40,574 bases of DNA from Micractinium sp. NFX-FRZ (taxonomy: Eukaryota > Chlorophyta > Trebouxiophyceae > Chlorellales > Chlorellaceae), in contig JAPTJF010000525.1 in NCBI GenBank assembly GCA_029339195.1, positions 1 to 40,574 of the forward strand. Reading direction: 5' to 3'. Positions within the stretch are counted from its first letter, which is position 1; each line of letters begins with the position of its first letter. Under the pieces are notes generated by a model. The model was not told where the DNA came from. It made no database searches and was given only the letters and a program-made list of their open reading frames with translations. Positions 21,456 through 32,700 of this stretch are shown here, in pieces. The position numbers and the translations under genes were made by a program.

Positions 21456-24400
21456 ATGGCAAGCCTGGGCGTCAAGCCGGCTATTCTGTGGATGGCCGTC
21501 TGTGTGGGCCTGCTGCTCTTCGCCCCTCCAGTGACGCCCCTGCCGCTGGGGCCGCACGGTAAGCAGGGCTGCCTTGTGAGGGGTAATTTGGGCTAACTTG
21601 ATGCATTGGCAGCCTCCTGGGGTGGTGCCGGTGGGGTTTTCACACGACCTTAGGCGTCCAAGGCCTTGTAATGTGCCGAAACACTCGGCCCGTCTGGGGA
21701 GCCCAGAAGGCTAGCTACTTTATAGACTGGCTTCCATGGAATTATACCCTGAGTGCAGATTCCTAATGTATCTGTTGCCCTACCCACATAACCAGCTAGA
21801 AGCCACCACGCCTGCATCCCACTCTTGTTGTAGCTGATTACTTTTCGTTGGCTTCCATGTTTGCAGGTATTCGGCAGCTGCTGCAAGTACCTATCACCCC
21901 GGACAACAGCTCCCAGGTCAGCCTTGCGTGTGCATGTTCATGCATGTGTGTGTGTGCGCGTGCGTGTGTGTGCTTTGCGTGCACGCATGCGCGCGTGTGT
22001 GTGTGTGCCTGGGCAGGTGGGCGGGCGGGCGGGCAGGCACGCGTGAACTCGTGAGTGTGGGCGGGTTGTGGGCAGGTGCGTGTGTTTGTGGTGTGAGGTG
22101 GGCCTGTGGGCGAGCTTGATCACACATGTTTCAACCCCGTTGTCCTGGCATGCACATTTGCCCATTCGAACCCGCACAAGCCTGCCTGTATACCTGGGGC
22201 TGTTGTAGTTGCTGCATGCATGGCTGCTGCACTTTCTTTCCTCCCCGCAACTCCCTCCTGGACATTTGCCCATCTAGGGAACGGGAGACATGTGTGCTTC
22301 CATCTCACTGCAAGCCCGTGATGTAGGCGTTCGTTTCCAATGCCCCTTTCCTTGCTTCTTTTGCAGCTGGCAGAGCACGTGGAGCGCACCCCTGGCCTCA
22401 GCACCTCCCTGAAGCCCGGGTACCACATCACGGCACCGCAGGGCTGGATGTAAGCACCTCTTTACCTTGCTTACATCGTGGGTAGAGCTCTGGGGCTGGG
22501 GGAAGAAGATGCACGGTTGCTCTCAGTGGTTCATAGGGGATGCAATGCAATGACCGATCATGCACATGCACATGCTTCCCTTGTACTCTTGTAGGAATGA
22601 CCCCAATGCCCCTCTCGAGTACCCAGGTAAGCGTGCAACTGTGTTCACGCTCAAGTAAGGATTGGCGATCTTGCTGATGAGGGGCTGCCTTACATTACAC
22701 GCTCATTGATGACATCACTTGGAAACAAGGTGTATGCGTGCATGCAAGTGCCATATGCACATGTTGGCAGGGCATGCTAGCAGCGGCTGCCGCGCTTGTT
22801 CCCCAGTTCTCACCTGCAACAGCGCCCTACCTCTGCACCTGTGTGTAGCTGGCAAGGTCTACCACCTCTTCTACCAATGGAACCCTGCTGCGGCGAAGTG
22901 GGTGAGTTCAAGTTACACTCACAACATGCACAACGTGTGTTCTGCACACTTGCTTGGAGCCAAACAGATTTTGATGAAAGCATGGAGAGCTAGCGCGTAG
23001 AAATCGGGGCATGGAGACCTCTCCAAAACTTACGCCCAAACCTGCACACGTTGTTGTACGTGAACATGCAGCAACACCGCGCGCGCACCCTGCCCTCGTC
23101 CCCGACCCTCTCCCAAATTGCAGAATGCACCTTACTGGGGCCACGTGGTGTCAAATGACATGGTGCACTGGCAACAGCTGGCGCCGGCAATTGTACCTGA
23201 CATGTGGTGAGACACCTGCTGCATTGTTGGGACACATTATTGCCACTTGACAATGGGGGATTTCCCTGGTGCGAAGAGCAGCATGACGAAGGTTGCGCCC
23301 TTGGAAGGACGCCGAGGGAACCAACGGATGCATGGGGCCCCCGTGGGTCCGTTCCGTTGGCGACTGGGGCAGGGCAGGGCATGCTTGCTGCTCTCATGCA
23401 AGTATTTGCAATGCCGCTCACACATGCAAGCCTAACACCGAACCGTTATTTATATTTCGTATCCTTCCTGCGTTTGCGACCCCACAGGTATGACTATGAC
23501 GGAGCCTTCAGCGGGTCGGCCACAATTCTCAAGAATGGTACACCTGCCATCCTGTACACTGGTAGGCTGCCACAAGGTGCCGTGGTTCGTTTGTTTGCAA
23601 GATGGTACGCCAAACTGGACTGTTGCATGTGCGGCACATGGTCAACACATGAAGGGTGCGAAACGCAATACCGCAACAAGGGCAGTCTACGAGCTGCACC
23701 ACGCTGGTTCTCCGCCCACTATCTATCTAGCGTTAGTTCTATATCGTTCAATGCAGGGGTGTCCCGCCGCGATGAGCTCGGCTTCTTTTACCAAACCCAA
23801 GTGTTAGCCATCCCATTCAACGTCACCGCCGACCCCCTCCTCCAGCGCTGGGTCAAGGAGGTGAGACCCTGCCTGTTATGGTTTAACATTCGTGCACACA
23901 CGCAATGGTAGCCAGCGGAGGGGGCCCCCGACATGGGGGCCCACACCTCTGCTGGTTTCCTCAACCCACGCCCAAGGGCGTATTCTTCTTCTTCTTCTTC
24001 ACACACGCAAAGGGCCTCCAATTCTGTGCCAACTCTATGAAGAACTTGAATCACCATAAGGCAGAACACGATGTTGTTCCATGTATTTTATTGACGCCTC
24101 GCCGTTGCACAACCCCGCCCCTGGCCCCGTGGCGCAGCCCACCCCAACCCTGCTCGAGGCCCCGCCCCGAGGCAACCATGCACAGTGGCGCGACCCGACC
24201 ACAGCAGTGTGGGTCGATGGCGCCATCCCCCCCGATGGCAACACCAGCGCAGGTGTGGTAGTTGATTGTTGCCTTTGATGGGCTTATGCCGTTCCCAGCG
24301 CACGTCCATGCGCATCATGTGTATTTTGCTGGTTTAAGCCCGCCATGCATTGCACGTGCTTTGGGGGGTTTCCTTTCTGATTTCCACAGAACACATTTTG

Positions 24401-27400
24401 GCACACCTCCGTGGCCAGGCTGCACCATTGCTTCACCTTTGTTTCATTGGCACGCTGCCCGCAGGAGGAGCATACTTCATGGCTGTGGGTGCACAGTTGG
24501 ACTGCCAAGGTGCCGCGGCGCTCTACGTGGGCAACTCCTTGTTCGACCAATGGGACTACCGCGGGGCGCTGTTCTCCATTGCGGCGCTGACTGACTCTGA
24601 AAGCAATGCCGTGTGCCCTTCCCCGGCCAACGTGACCAAGCCTGGCCTGGAACTGGTGGGCTGGAATCAGAGAGGTTGCTAGGCATCTCAAATGGGGTTG
24701 GCTTGCACGTAGGCAATGCAAGCACGCCCTCTGGCAGGCAGGCGGGCGGGCTGGCTTGCAAACGCTGGTACCCCCGGTGGCAGCATAGCTGGGGCCCGCT
24801 TTGAAGCTGTATTGTGCATGCTCACCGACGTACCCGGTCGCTTACCCCCCACCCCCACCCCCCACCCCCCACCCCACCCACCACCACCCCATCCGAGCCC
24901 ACCCCACTCCCCACCCACCCACACCGCGCCCGCCCTCCTTTAGGTCGACATGGCATGTGCACACGTACATCCCATTTCGTTACTTTGGGGTCGGTGTGCC
25001 AGCCCACGATACAACCTGCTAACCATGCATTCTTTTGTTCCACGGTTACCAATGCAGCCTGGCGAGGACCTTGTTGATTGCCCCACCACTGGCCAATACA
25101 GTGCGGCATGCCCCATGTGGGAGTGTCCCGACTTCTGGTTCATGGATGGCATCAGCGTGTTCAAATTCAGCAACCAGGTGCGTGATGAGGTGTTGTTTTG
25201 GATGCTATTGGTGGCATTCTGCTGCGGTTGTGTGCCATGTCGGGATCCCACACACATAGTGTTTACACGGGAGAGGGAAGGAGGGAGGGAGGAAGGGGTG
25301 TGCCTGGGTTTTGGTGAGGGCATGGGGAAGTGAGTGAGGATGGCTGTGAGTTGTGGTGGGAGCACATGAGTGGTGGGTACTTTTGGATGGCATCCGTATG
25401 TTGACACTTACCATCCAGGTTACTACTCGTGCACATAAGAGGATGAATGGGTTGGGGTTTCCATGAATCGAACCCTTTGGCCTGGCATACAAGTGTACCC
25501 TTACATTGTGCCTTGCCTCGTGCACATGCCTTGGTAAACCTCCGCCCCTGGCATTTAATTATCGTTATAGCATGCCCTCGTTGACATTGCGTGATGCAGA
25601 TTGAGACACGGAGCCAGTTTGGGCAAGACTGGTAGGTGACTGCCCGTTGCAGCTCATGGCCTTGCATAAATCGTGCATTCGCTTATTTGGTGGGCAAGCA
25701 TGTGTGGTCGTTGGCTCCCAGCATTGGGGAGGTGGTTCAAAACAAGCTGGCGCGAACTTCTAACAACCATCACCAGCGCCAATCAGGCTAGAAGAGGAAG
25801 GGTCCATGCCTCAACCTCACGAGCCCAAGTGCATGTATTGGGATTTGCACGCCGGATGCAATTCCACGCTTTCTTTCTGCCTACTTCATTCTACTCTGCT
25901 TTGTTTCCTTGTAGGTACGTCATCTCTGACGAGCCGTTGGACTTTACGACAGCTGATGCTGAGGACGAGACGGTGGTTGGTGTGGCCCACCCGGATGCCA
26001 ACACCACGGTTCTCTTCTCTAACAACCTTGCCGGCGCACCTAGCGACCCTCTACTGCTGGACCACGGCGCAGTGTATGCCAGCAAAACCTTCCAGACCAG
26101 CGATGGGCGCAGGTGGGTGTCTGCCAGCGCCACTGCGCCTGTAGCAAGCAGCGGGACCCTGTCCCCTGCCTTGTCTGCCTTTAACACTGAATACTCACTA
26201 TGGTACTCCGGTGTTACACTATCCCGTCGCAAGAAGGCCGAAACAGGCCTGACACAAAGGATAAAGGACCATGCAGGCATGCTGGGCATGCTGGGCAGCG
26301 GCAGCATGGGGCTGCTGACCGTGTAAGGGCTGTGCCCTTTACAGCACCTTATCACAACCCAACAAGCTCAATCAACCCATGCACATGGCCCCCTTCCCCA
26401 TCAGCCGATGTGCGGGCAGTCTTCATGTTTCAGCGCACGTGTGCAAGCCCAAAGATCAAACGGTTCCTTCTTTCTTTTCCCGTGGTCGCAGTGTGTGGTG
26501 GGGATGGGTGTACGAGATGTCCGCAGGGTGCCACCAGCAATGCGGCGCCGGATCAAACCTCACTGAGGCCTTGGTGCGTGCTACAAAGCCTTTCATTTTC
26601 TACACTGCTGCTGCCGGGTGCCAACCCATGTGTTTTTCCGTGCGTGGGGTGCAAGGGTGGTGGGGTGCACTTGCATTGCCTCAGTAGGTTAAATGTGGTC
26701 CGCCGAACGGCCACCCTAAGCCAACTTTTTGCATGGTGTTGTGCTCCTTGTGTGGCAGGGGTGGCAGGGTGCACAAGCAGTCACATGATCCAGCCACGTG
26801 CACCCTGGTGCGTCCCTTACCTAACTTGCTGCCCTTTGTCCTCCTGGTGGTGGTGCAGGGGTGGCAAGGCGCGCAAACGTTGCCTCGAGAGATCACCTAT
26901 GACCCAGACAGCCGCTCTCTGTTGCTCAACCCCGTGGAGGAAGTCGAAAGCCTACGCACCAGCGAACTGCTCTCGGCGAACATGACACTTCCTCCAAATG
27001 GCGAGGCAAGTCGTCGCCTGTGTGTGTGTGTGTGTGGGGGCGCCCGCGTCCCCAATTGCCCCCCGTGTTGTGCGCGTCTGTGTGCGTATAGCAATGTGCG
27101 GGTGTGGGGGGTGTGCTATTGTGCATATGTCTATTCATGTTTGTGCACAGCCAGCTGGTCTCAGCAGAACGACTCTGCCCCCCCAAATCCGAGCCAAGCC
27201 ATTGCCTTACAACATTGCATGTGCAGTGTAATGGCGGAACGTGTGCACCGGTCTATGCTTCTCCCGAACTCCGTGCTTGCCTTGCGCACGGTCATCAGGG
27301 TTTGAGATCTGCATTGCTGCTGACATTGATCATCAGCCCCTTCCACACCTGCCTCCTACCATCCCATGCATGCGTGCAGCCCATCACTCTTCTGCCCATC

Positions 27401-29054
27401 AGCCGAGCTGAAAACCTGTCGGACGTCCGCCGTCAGTTCGAGCTGCTATCCCTCTTCACCCTGCTGCCTGACAGTGCTACTGAGGGGGACACACCCTTTG
27501 CGGTGAGTGGGTGAGGGTGTGTGTACAGGGTGGTGGGGTGGTCATCTTAGATGTAGCTGCATGTTCTTGTTGGTGCCGTTGCCGATGCTCGTGCGCCCTA
27601 CGCCCGCCGGTGCTGCATCTTCTGCAAGCCGCATGCGGTTGCATCTGCCGTTGTTGCTGAAGATGTTTCTGCCTGCAGTCGCTGCCTGTTGCCACCACTG
27701 CTGTCCCTGCCGCCGCCGCTCAAGTTGAAGTTGTCTGCTGCACGTTGCCGCCACCTCTGCTCCTGCCGCCGCCGCTGCTTGCCGCCGTTGAGGCTGCTGC
27801 CGCTGCAACAGTGCTGTCGGTGGTGCCGGTGCTTCCGGCTGCTGTCGCTGCCGTCCTGCTGTGTGCTGACATGGTGACAGACCTTGGTGCGGGACACTTA
27901 ATACCCAGTACATCCTGACACACAAATACACATAGACGTGTGAATACATGAAGCACACACATGACTGGTGTCCATGCGCGCCTCCCCTTCTTCCTGCAGG
28001 TGGGGGCGACTGTGGACCTAGGAGTTGGAAGCCTGCCCATCAACATCACTGGCAAGGCCAACACCGATGCTAGTGGAGAGCTGCGCGTGATGTCCGCAGA
28101 GATGGTCGTAGATGGAACAGAGGTGCGGGACGTGAAGTTTCTTGGCTCGGCATTTTCGCTCAGCAATATTAGTAGGCCAGGGCCGCGGCGGTGCATGGCA
28201 GGAGCAGGGCGCCCGATTTGTCTTATTGACATAGGCAGTATAGGTTGGGGCAGGCAGAGCATGCAGCAGGGCAGGACATGGGTAGTCTAGTTTGTAGAAA
28301 ACGTGCATGCACTGTCTTGTAGCTGCACGCACACCATCACGTGGGATGCAACGCGTACTGGGTGTGTCATTCATCGACTTGCTCCAACTCAGGCGGCTGG
28401 CTGGTGGCCACCCTTTAGTGCACCCTAACAGATTCAACACATGGCTGCGAGTTTCATCTCACGTGGTGCAAGCCCAGAGAGTAACCTGTCTTCAATTCTT
28501 CCTTTGCTGTAGCTTGGAGGAGGGTCCACTCAGCTGGGCGCCTGGGGCGGCCCCATGCCATTGCCCCCCAATGGCATCCCCGCCACCGACTTGGAGTTGA
28601 GGGTGTTTGTGGACCACAGCCTGATTGAGGTAAGAAGCACCACCCTAGCATACTTGTTGCATGCCCGCCCACTTGCAAGGGACATTACTGCCACTTGATT
28701 GTTCACATGTTTAGTTCCCCTCTCTTTCATGGGGTCCCGGCCCCGGGTCTTAGCCGCCTGCCCTGTGTGTGTCAAAGAACCCATACATGTGTGCGTGTGT
28801 GCGTGCATGCGTCTGTGAGCGTGGCGGATGGGCGCTGCTTGCATGTGTTGAAAAGTTGTGCATGCACCCAAATGCAAACGCAGGTGTACGCCTTGGGCGG
28901 CAGGCAGCGCACCACCGTGCGGGTGTACCCTATGGATCCCAGCGTCTCCTTTGGTATGTCACTGTTTGGGCAAGTTGAAGGGGGTGCTGTGGATGCGTCC
29001 GCCAACATTTGGGAGCTGGAGTCCTGCTGGGTTGACAACGTCTCAGCCACCTGA
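21456..29054 (+). CDS. Secreted beta-fructofuranosidase (invertase), glycoside hydrolase family 32
   Basis: Nineteen in-phase exons (2001 nt, 666 aa): 21456-21558, 21867-21916, 22367-22449, 22595-22626, 22849-22901, 23124-23206, 23488-23561, 23757-23860, 24138-24252, 24465-24655, 25058-25177, 25600-25631, 25915-26112, 26492-26573, 26859-27005, 27380-27502, 28000-28122, 28513-28629, 28884-29054. ATG lies in a good GCCATGG context. Residues 1-30 are a signal peptide (LWMAVCVGLLLFAPPV). All three GH32 catalytic blocks are present: WMNDPNAPL (nucleophile Asp81), WRDP (Asp213) and MWECPDFW (acid/base Glu318). YHLFYQWNP, AFSGSAT, VWWGWVYE and VFVDHSLIEVYALGGR are also typical. The Pro in WECPD is the plant cell-wall type; vacuolar enzymes have Val. 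About ten N-glycosylation sequons fit secretion. It should hydrolyse sucrose, or fructans, outside the cell. Intron 15 uses a GC donor (GAG|GCAAGT); intron 8 contains a SINE-like copy. Confidence 0.93.
21925..22110. repeat. GT/GC-rich microsatellite tract in invertase intron 2
   Basis: Alternating purine-pyrimidine (TG)n and (CG/TG)n runs, followed by GGGCGGGCGGGC. It lies between the exons ending 21916 and starting 22367 and could adopt Z-DNA. Similar GT-rich tracts occur at 27020-27050 and 28760-28850 in other introns of the gene. Confidence 0.7.
23906..23999 (+). mobile_element. Short SINE-like retroposon, copy 2 (94 bp) in invertase intron 8
   Basis: Bounded by a perfect 11-bp direct repeat CACACACGCAA (23895-23905 and 24000-24010). 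It starts TGGTAGCCAGCGG, carries the GGGGGCCCCC palindrome, the segment TGGTTTCCTCAACCC, the ACGCCC-AA-GGGCGT hairpin and a terminal (TTC)n tail. It matches the copy at 2746-2838 in opposite orientation with about five substitutions. The first bases loosely resemble a Pol III A box (TAGCCAGCGG), but no clear B box is visible, so tRNA origin is unproven. It sits within an intron (23861-24137) and leaves the coding frame intact. Confidence 0.85.
24846..24930. repeat. C-rich CCCCCACCCCA repeat in invertase intron 10
   Basis: Long runs of C broken by single A or AC lie between the exons ending 24655 and starting 25058. The minus strand is G-rich and fits a G-quadruplex pattern. No coding signal. 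Confidence 0.75.
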
Positions 29055-29755
29055 AGCGGCAGCAGCTGCCGCATCATGCGTTGGAGGAGCAGCAAGCCAA
29101 GCAAACAATCCGTGCACGATCCGACTTGCCATGTTGACAACAAAATGTCTGATGGTGACACCACACTTTGTTGAACAGCAAGTGTACCCAAGCCTTGGTG
29201 GCACCCCCCACCAACCCACCACCCTGACCTTGTTCGACCCAACCCCCAAGTCCTTGTTGTGACTGCACAGTTGAAAAATGCACCCCATCACACATGTTTC
29301 TGAAAACACGCACAATGCCTGGCGTGTGATGTAGCCAACCCAAGCCTCCCTGCCTTTCCCAGTCACCTCTCCACTACTGTCTTTGGTCAGTGCACACAAC
29401 ATGTGCGGTTGCAAATGATCCCGCGTCCCCAGTTGAAATCCGCATGCAAATGTCTGCCGACTGTTGCCGAACCAAGTCTTCCCTCCCCTGATATGCACAT
29501 GCAACCCCTGCAATGACTGAAGAACAAAGACCTCGCACGCGAGTTGGGGTCAAGGCCCACCTATTGAGTGCACTGCTTTGCATGCCCTCTTTCTCCAGCC
29601 CGACTGTCCAGACGAAGGTGCTGGCACCCGGCAGCGGCAGCAGGGCGGTCGGCAGGGCAGCCACATTTGTGCGGCCATGGACTTGCTTGCCCGCTTATCA
29701 AAACTTCCTAAACTATGCCTCAGCAACGACGTTTTTAACAGCCGGAGGGGCGGCG
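29055..29755. other. 700-bp intergenic region between invertase and oligopeptidase genes
   Basis: Same-strand spacer that should hold the invertase 3' UTR and the promoter of the next gene. No motif-bearing open frame is visible on either strand. The coding frame of the next gene is open back to 29513, but the first ATG giving a signal peptide is 29756. Confidence 0.45.
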
Positions 29756-32700
29756 ATGAGACAGGTTTTGGGCCTCCTGCTGGTGGCAGCTGTGGTGCTG
29801 TTGCTGCCTGCGGGCGCAATAGCAGCACGATGCCAAATGTGTAGGCGTGGAGTGCGAGAGGCGGAGGCCAGCTGTGCCGAGGCGCTGGACACGAGTGAGC
29901 GAGGGTTCGCCTGCGTGCGCCTTTGTGACCGTTCCTGCTCGAGCGCCGCTGCTACAGCATGCGAGAAGATGAGCCGCATGCGTAGGACGAATCCGCGAGC
30001 ATGAGGGAAGTCCCTCAACTGTGCCGCCGTTCTTATGCCGCCTGCTGACCGGGTGCCGCCGCCGCCGCTCCGCCTGCCCCCAACGCAGGCCAACCCACGC
30101 CTCAGACTGCCAAGCAGCCGCATGAGATTCTCTCCAACTCTAGCTTCCACGTCTCCCACACCCGAATCGACGCATACACTTGGCTGCGAGACAACTTCCG
30201 TAACGTCACCGCCGTGCTCGCCAAGCTGAAGGTGACCGCTTGCCGCTGTTGCTTCTGTCCGCTACTGCCATGTGCTGCCGCCACTTCGTTCTGCTCCTGC
30301 GGCAGGTGTACTCGCAACCTGCTGTTGTTTTGAGGATTGGCCAGGGTGCACATCAAGGCCCCGGGCACCCTGCCGCTGCCTGCATCTGCCCAAGCATCTC
30401 ACATGCACACATTCAAACACACACAGATACACAAACCCATGCCCAAGACCACGCTTTGCCTGGCTGGCTGCAGGAGGGGATGGACACGATGTACCACACT
30501 GGGACGATAAAGAAGCCGTCGCTGCCGCCCTCTGCAACCGCAGTGCTGAACCACCTGCAGGCGAGCCGCGCAGTGCACTCGCAGCAGCCCACCCTGCCGC
30601 TGCACGCTGCCCCCCACGTGCCAACAACCTACAGCCAACAGGCCCTGCCGCCCAGCCGCACGCTCCCACCCGTTGCGCTGCTGTCCCCACTGCTGGTGTC
30701 TGCTGTTTGCAGGAAGAGAATGGGTATGCGGAGGCTGTCATGGCGCCCTCTAAGCCGCTTCAAGAGCGCCTGAAAGAGGAGATGATGGCTCGCGTTCCCA
30801 AGGAGGAGTCCAGCGTGCCGCAGGCAAGCGTGCTGTCTTGCCTGCAGGGGGTCTGTGGTGGGAGGGTGGTCGAGTGCGGTGACGCGCTGCTGTTTGATAA
30901 GTCGAGTGACCAGCATAGTCCAGTGGTCGGGGGAGCGCAGGCAGAGGGCGGGGATGTGTTTGTCTCTGGCTTTGTCGTGCACACCCTGCCCACTCCACCC
31001 GCCCGGCGCCCACCCACCTCGTTCTGCAGCGCCAGGGGCGGCACTGGTACTACAGCACGCACAGCGAGGGCAAGCAGTACCGGCGGTACTGCCGACGGCC
31101 CATTGCAGATCTGGAAGCAGCCCCCAGTGAACATGATTCAATGGACCTGCAGCAGCCAGAGGAGGTGCTGCTGGATGAGGATGAGCTTGCAGGTGAGCTG
31201 GCGCTGCTGAGGTGGCAGCAGCCAGAGGGGGACTGCTGGTATTGAGCTGGCAGGTGAGCTGTCGGCGCTGAGGTGGCCATGGCAGTGGGCCGTGGCCGTG
31301 TGACCCGGCGCTGCCAAGCTTGGCTGTGGCTGTGTCCATGTGAGCTGGCCCCTGCCCGAGGCAGTGTGTGCTCTTCAGGGGCCACACCATCAGCCTTGCC
31401 ATCTGCCTGTGTGCCTGGGCATCAGGGGCCAGCCGCCCGGGAAAGTTGTATTTCATTCCCTGCTGCATACACGATCTAGGGGCTCCCGCCTGCCGGCTGC
31501 CTGCCTGCCCCTTATGGCCCCACCCATCCCTCCACCTTGCCTTACCTGCCATGCAGTGGGGCACAGCTACTTTGACTTGCGTGGGCTGGAGGTCAGCCCA
31601 GATGAGCAGCTGGTGGCGTATGGGGTGGACACAGAGGGGAGCGAGGTGTACACGCTGTGAGTGGATGAACTGTGGGTAATGGATGAACTGTGGGTAATGG
31701 ATGAACTGTGGGTGGGTGGACACAGAGGGAGGCAAGGTGTAAACGCTGTCAGTGGCTGTTCGGTGGGCAGTGGCCAAGCAGTGGGTGGTGTGTGGGGGCA
31801 GGGCGCCTGGGCGCGACATCTTAGGGCACTGCACCCCACGTATCCTGCCTGCTGCCCCTGGCCAATCCACTCAAGCCACCCTGGTGCCGCCCCCCTTGGC
31901 GCAGCTTTGTGCGCAACCTGACGGCTCAAGCCATGCTGGTGGACACAGCGGGCACAGCAGAGGCTCAGTATCCTGAGGAGTTTGGGTGAGAGGGGTTTAG
32001 CAGGGGCATGCATCTCTGCAGGGTACCGGTGAAACAGCACCACGGGTGCCACTCTTCTGCCATGCCTGCTCTGGTGTTGGGGTCCCTCTCGTCCTGCTTG
32101 GCTCCCCGTGGGCACAGGCACACACACACCAGCCTCCAGCTGGCTCCGGCTTGGGCGCTGCTCAACAACCGACCACCACAACCGACCACCCCTGCCGCCC
32201 CTCCCAACACCCTGCACCCCACGTTGCCCTGCCCCACCATTCTCACCCCGCAGGCGGTGCGCCGGAGACTTTGTGTTTCTGGGAGACAGCTGCACCCTGC
32301 TCTTCACCACCCAGACCCCCGACACCCACCGCCCCGACAAGCTGTGGCGCATCGGTCTGGAGGACAGCGCAGCCGACGGGCCCCACAAGAAGCGGGCGCA
32401 CCGCCCCACCCTGCTGTATCACGAGCCTGATGAGCGCTTTGGCATCGGCCTGTGGCGCTCCCGCTCAGGTGCGCCGCCCCGCGCCCATTCGCCTCCCGCT
32501 TGCCTGCCGCTCGCGCAGCAGGCCTGCCGGCGTGCCTGCCATGTCGTTCTGCGCACACACCCACAGCGCCCTACCTCTGTGTCACACGTTCCCAAGCCAG
32601 GTGTACCCATGCTCATGCCCGGCACGCCACTTCCTCTGCACATTCACGTGTTTGTGTCCACCTGCCACTCACCTGCCCACCTCCCCCTATTTTGTGTGTT

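Noticed and set aside
26113..26325. Continuation of invertase exon 13 (frame remains open to 26325)
   Set aside because: A good GTGGGT donor at 26113 joins in phase to VWWGWVYE at 26492, the conserved continuation of GH32 enzymes; the read-through sequence shows no family similarity.
29756..30004. Independent 82-residue secreted Cys-rich peptide
   Set aside because: A strong donor (GTGAGC at 29895) inside it joins in phase to the exon at 30089 that begins the peptidase domain, so the signal peptide is better read as exon 1 of the oligopeptidase gene.
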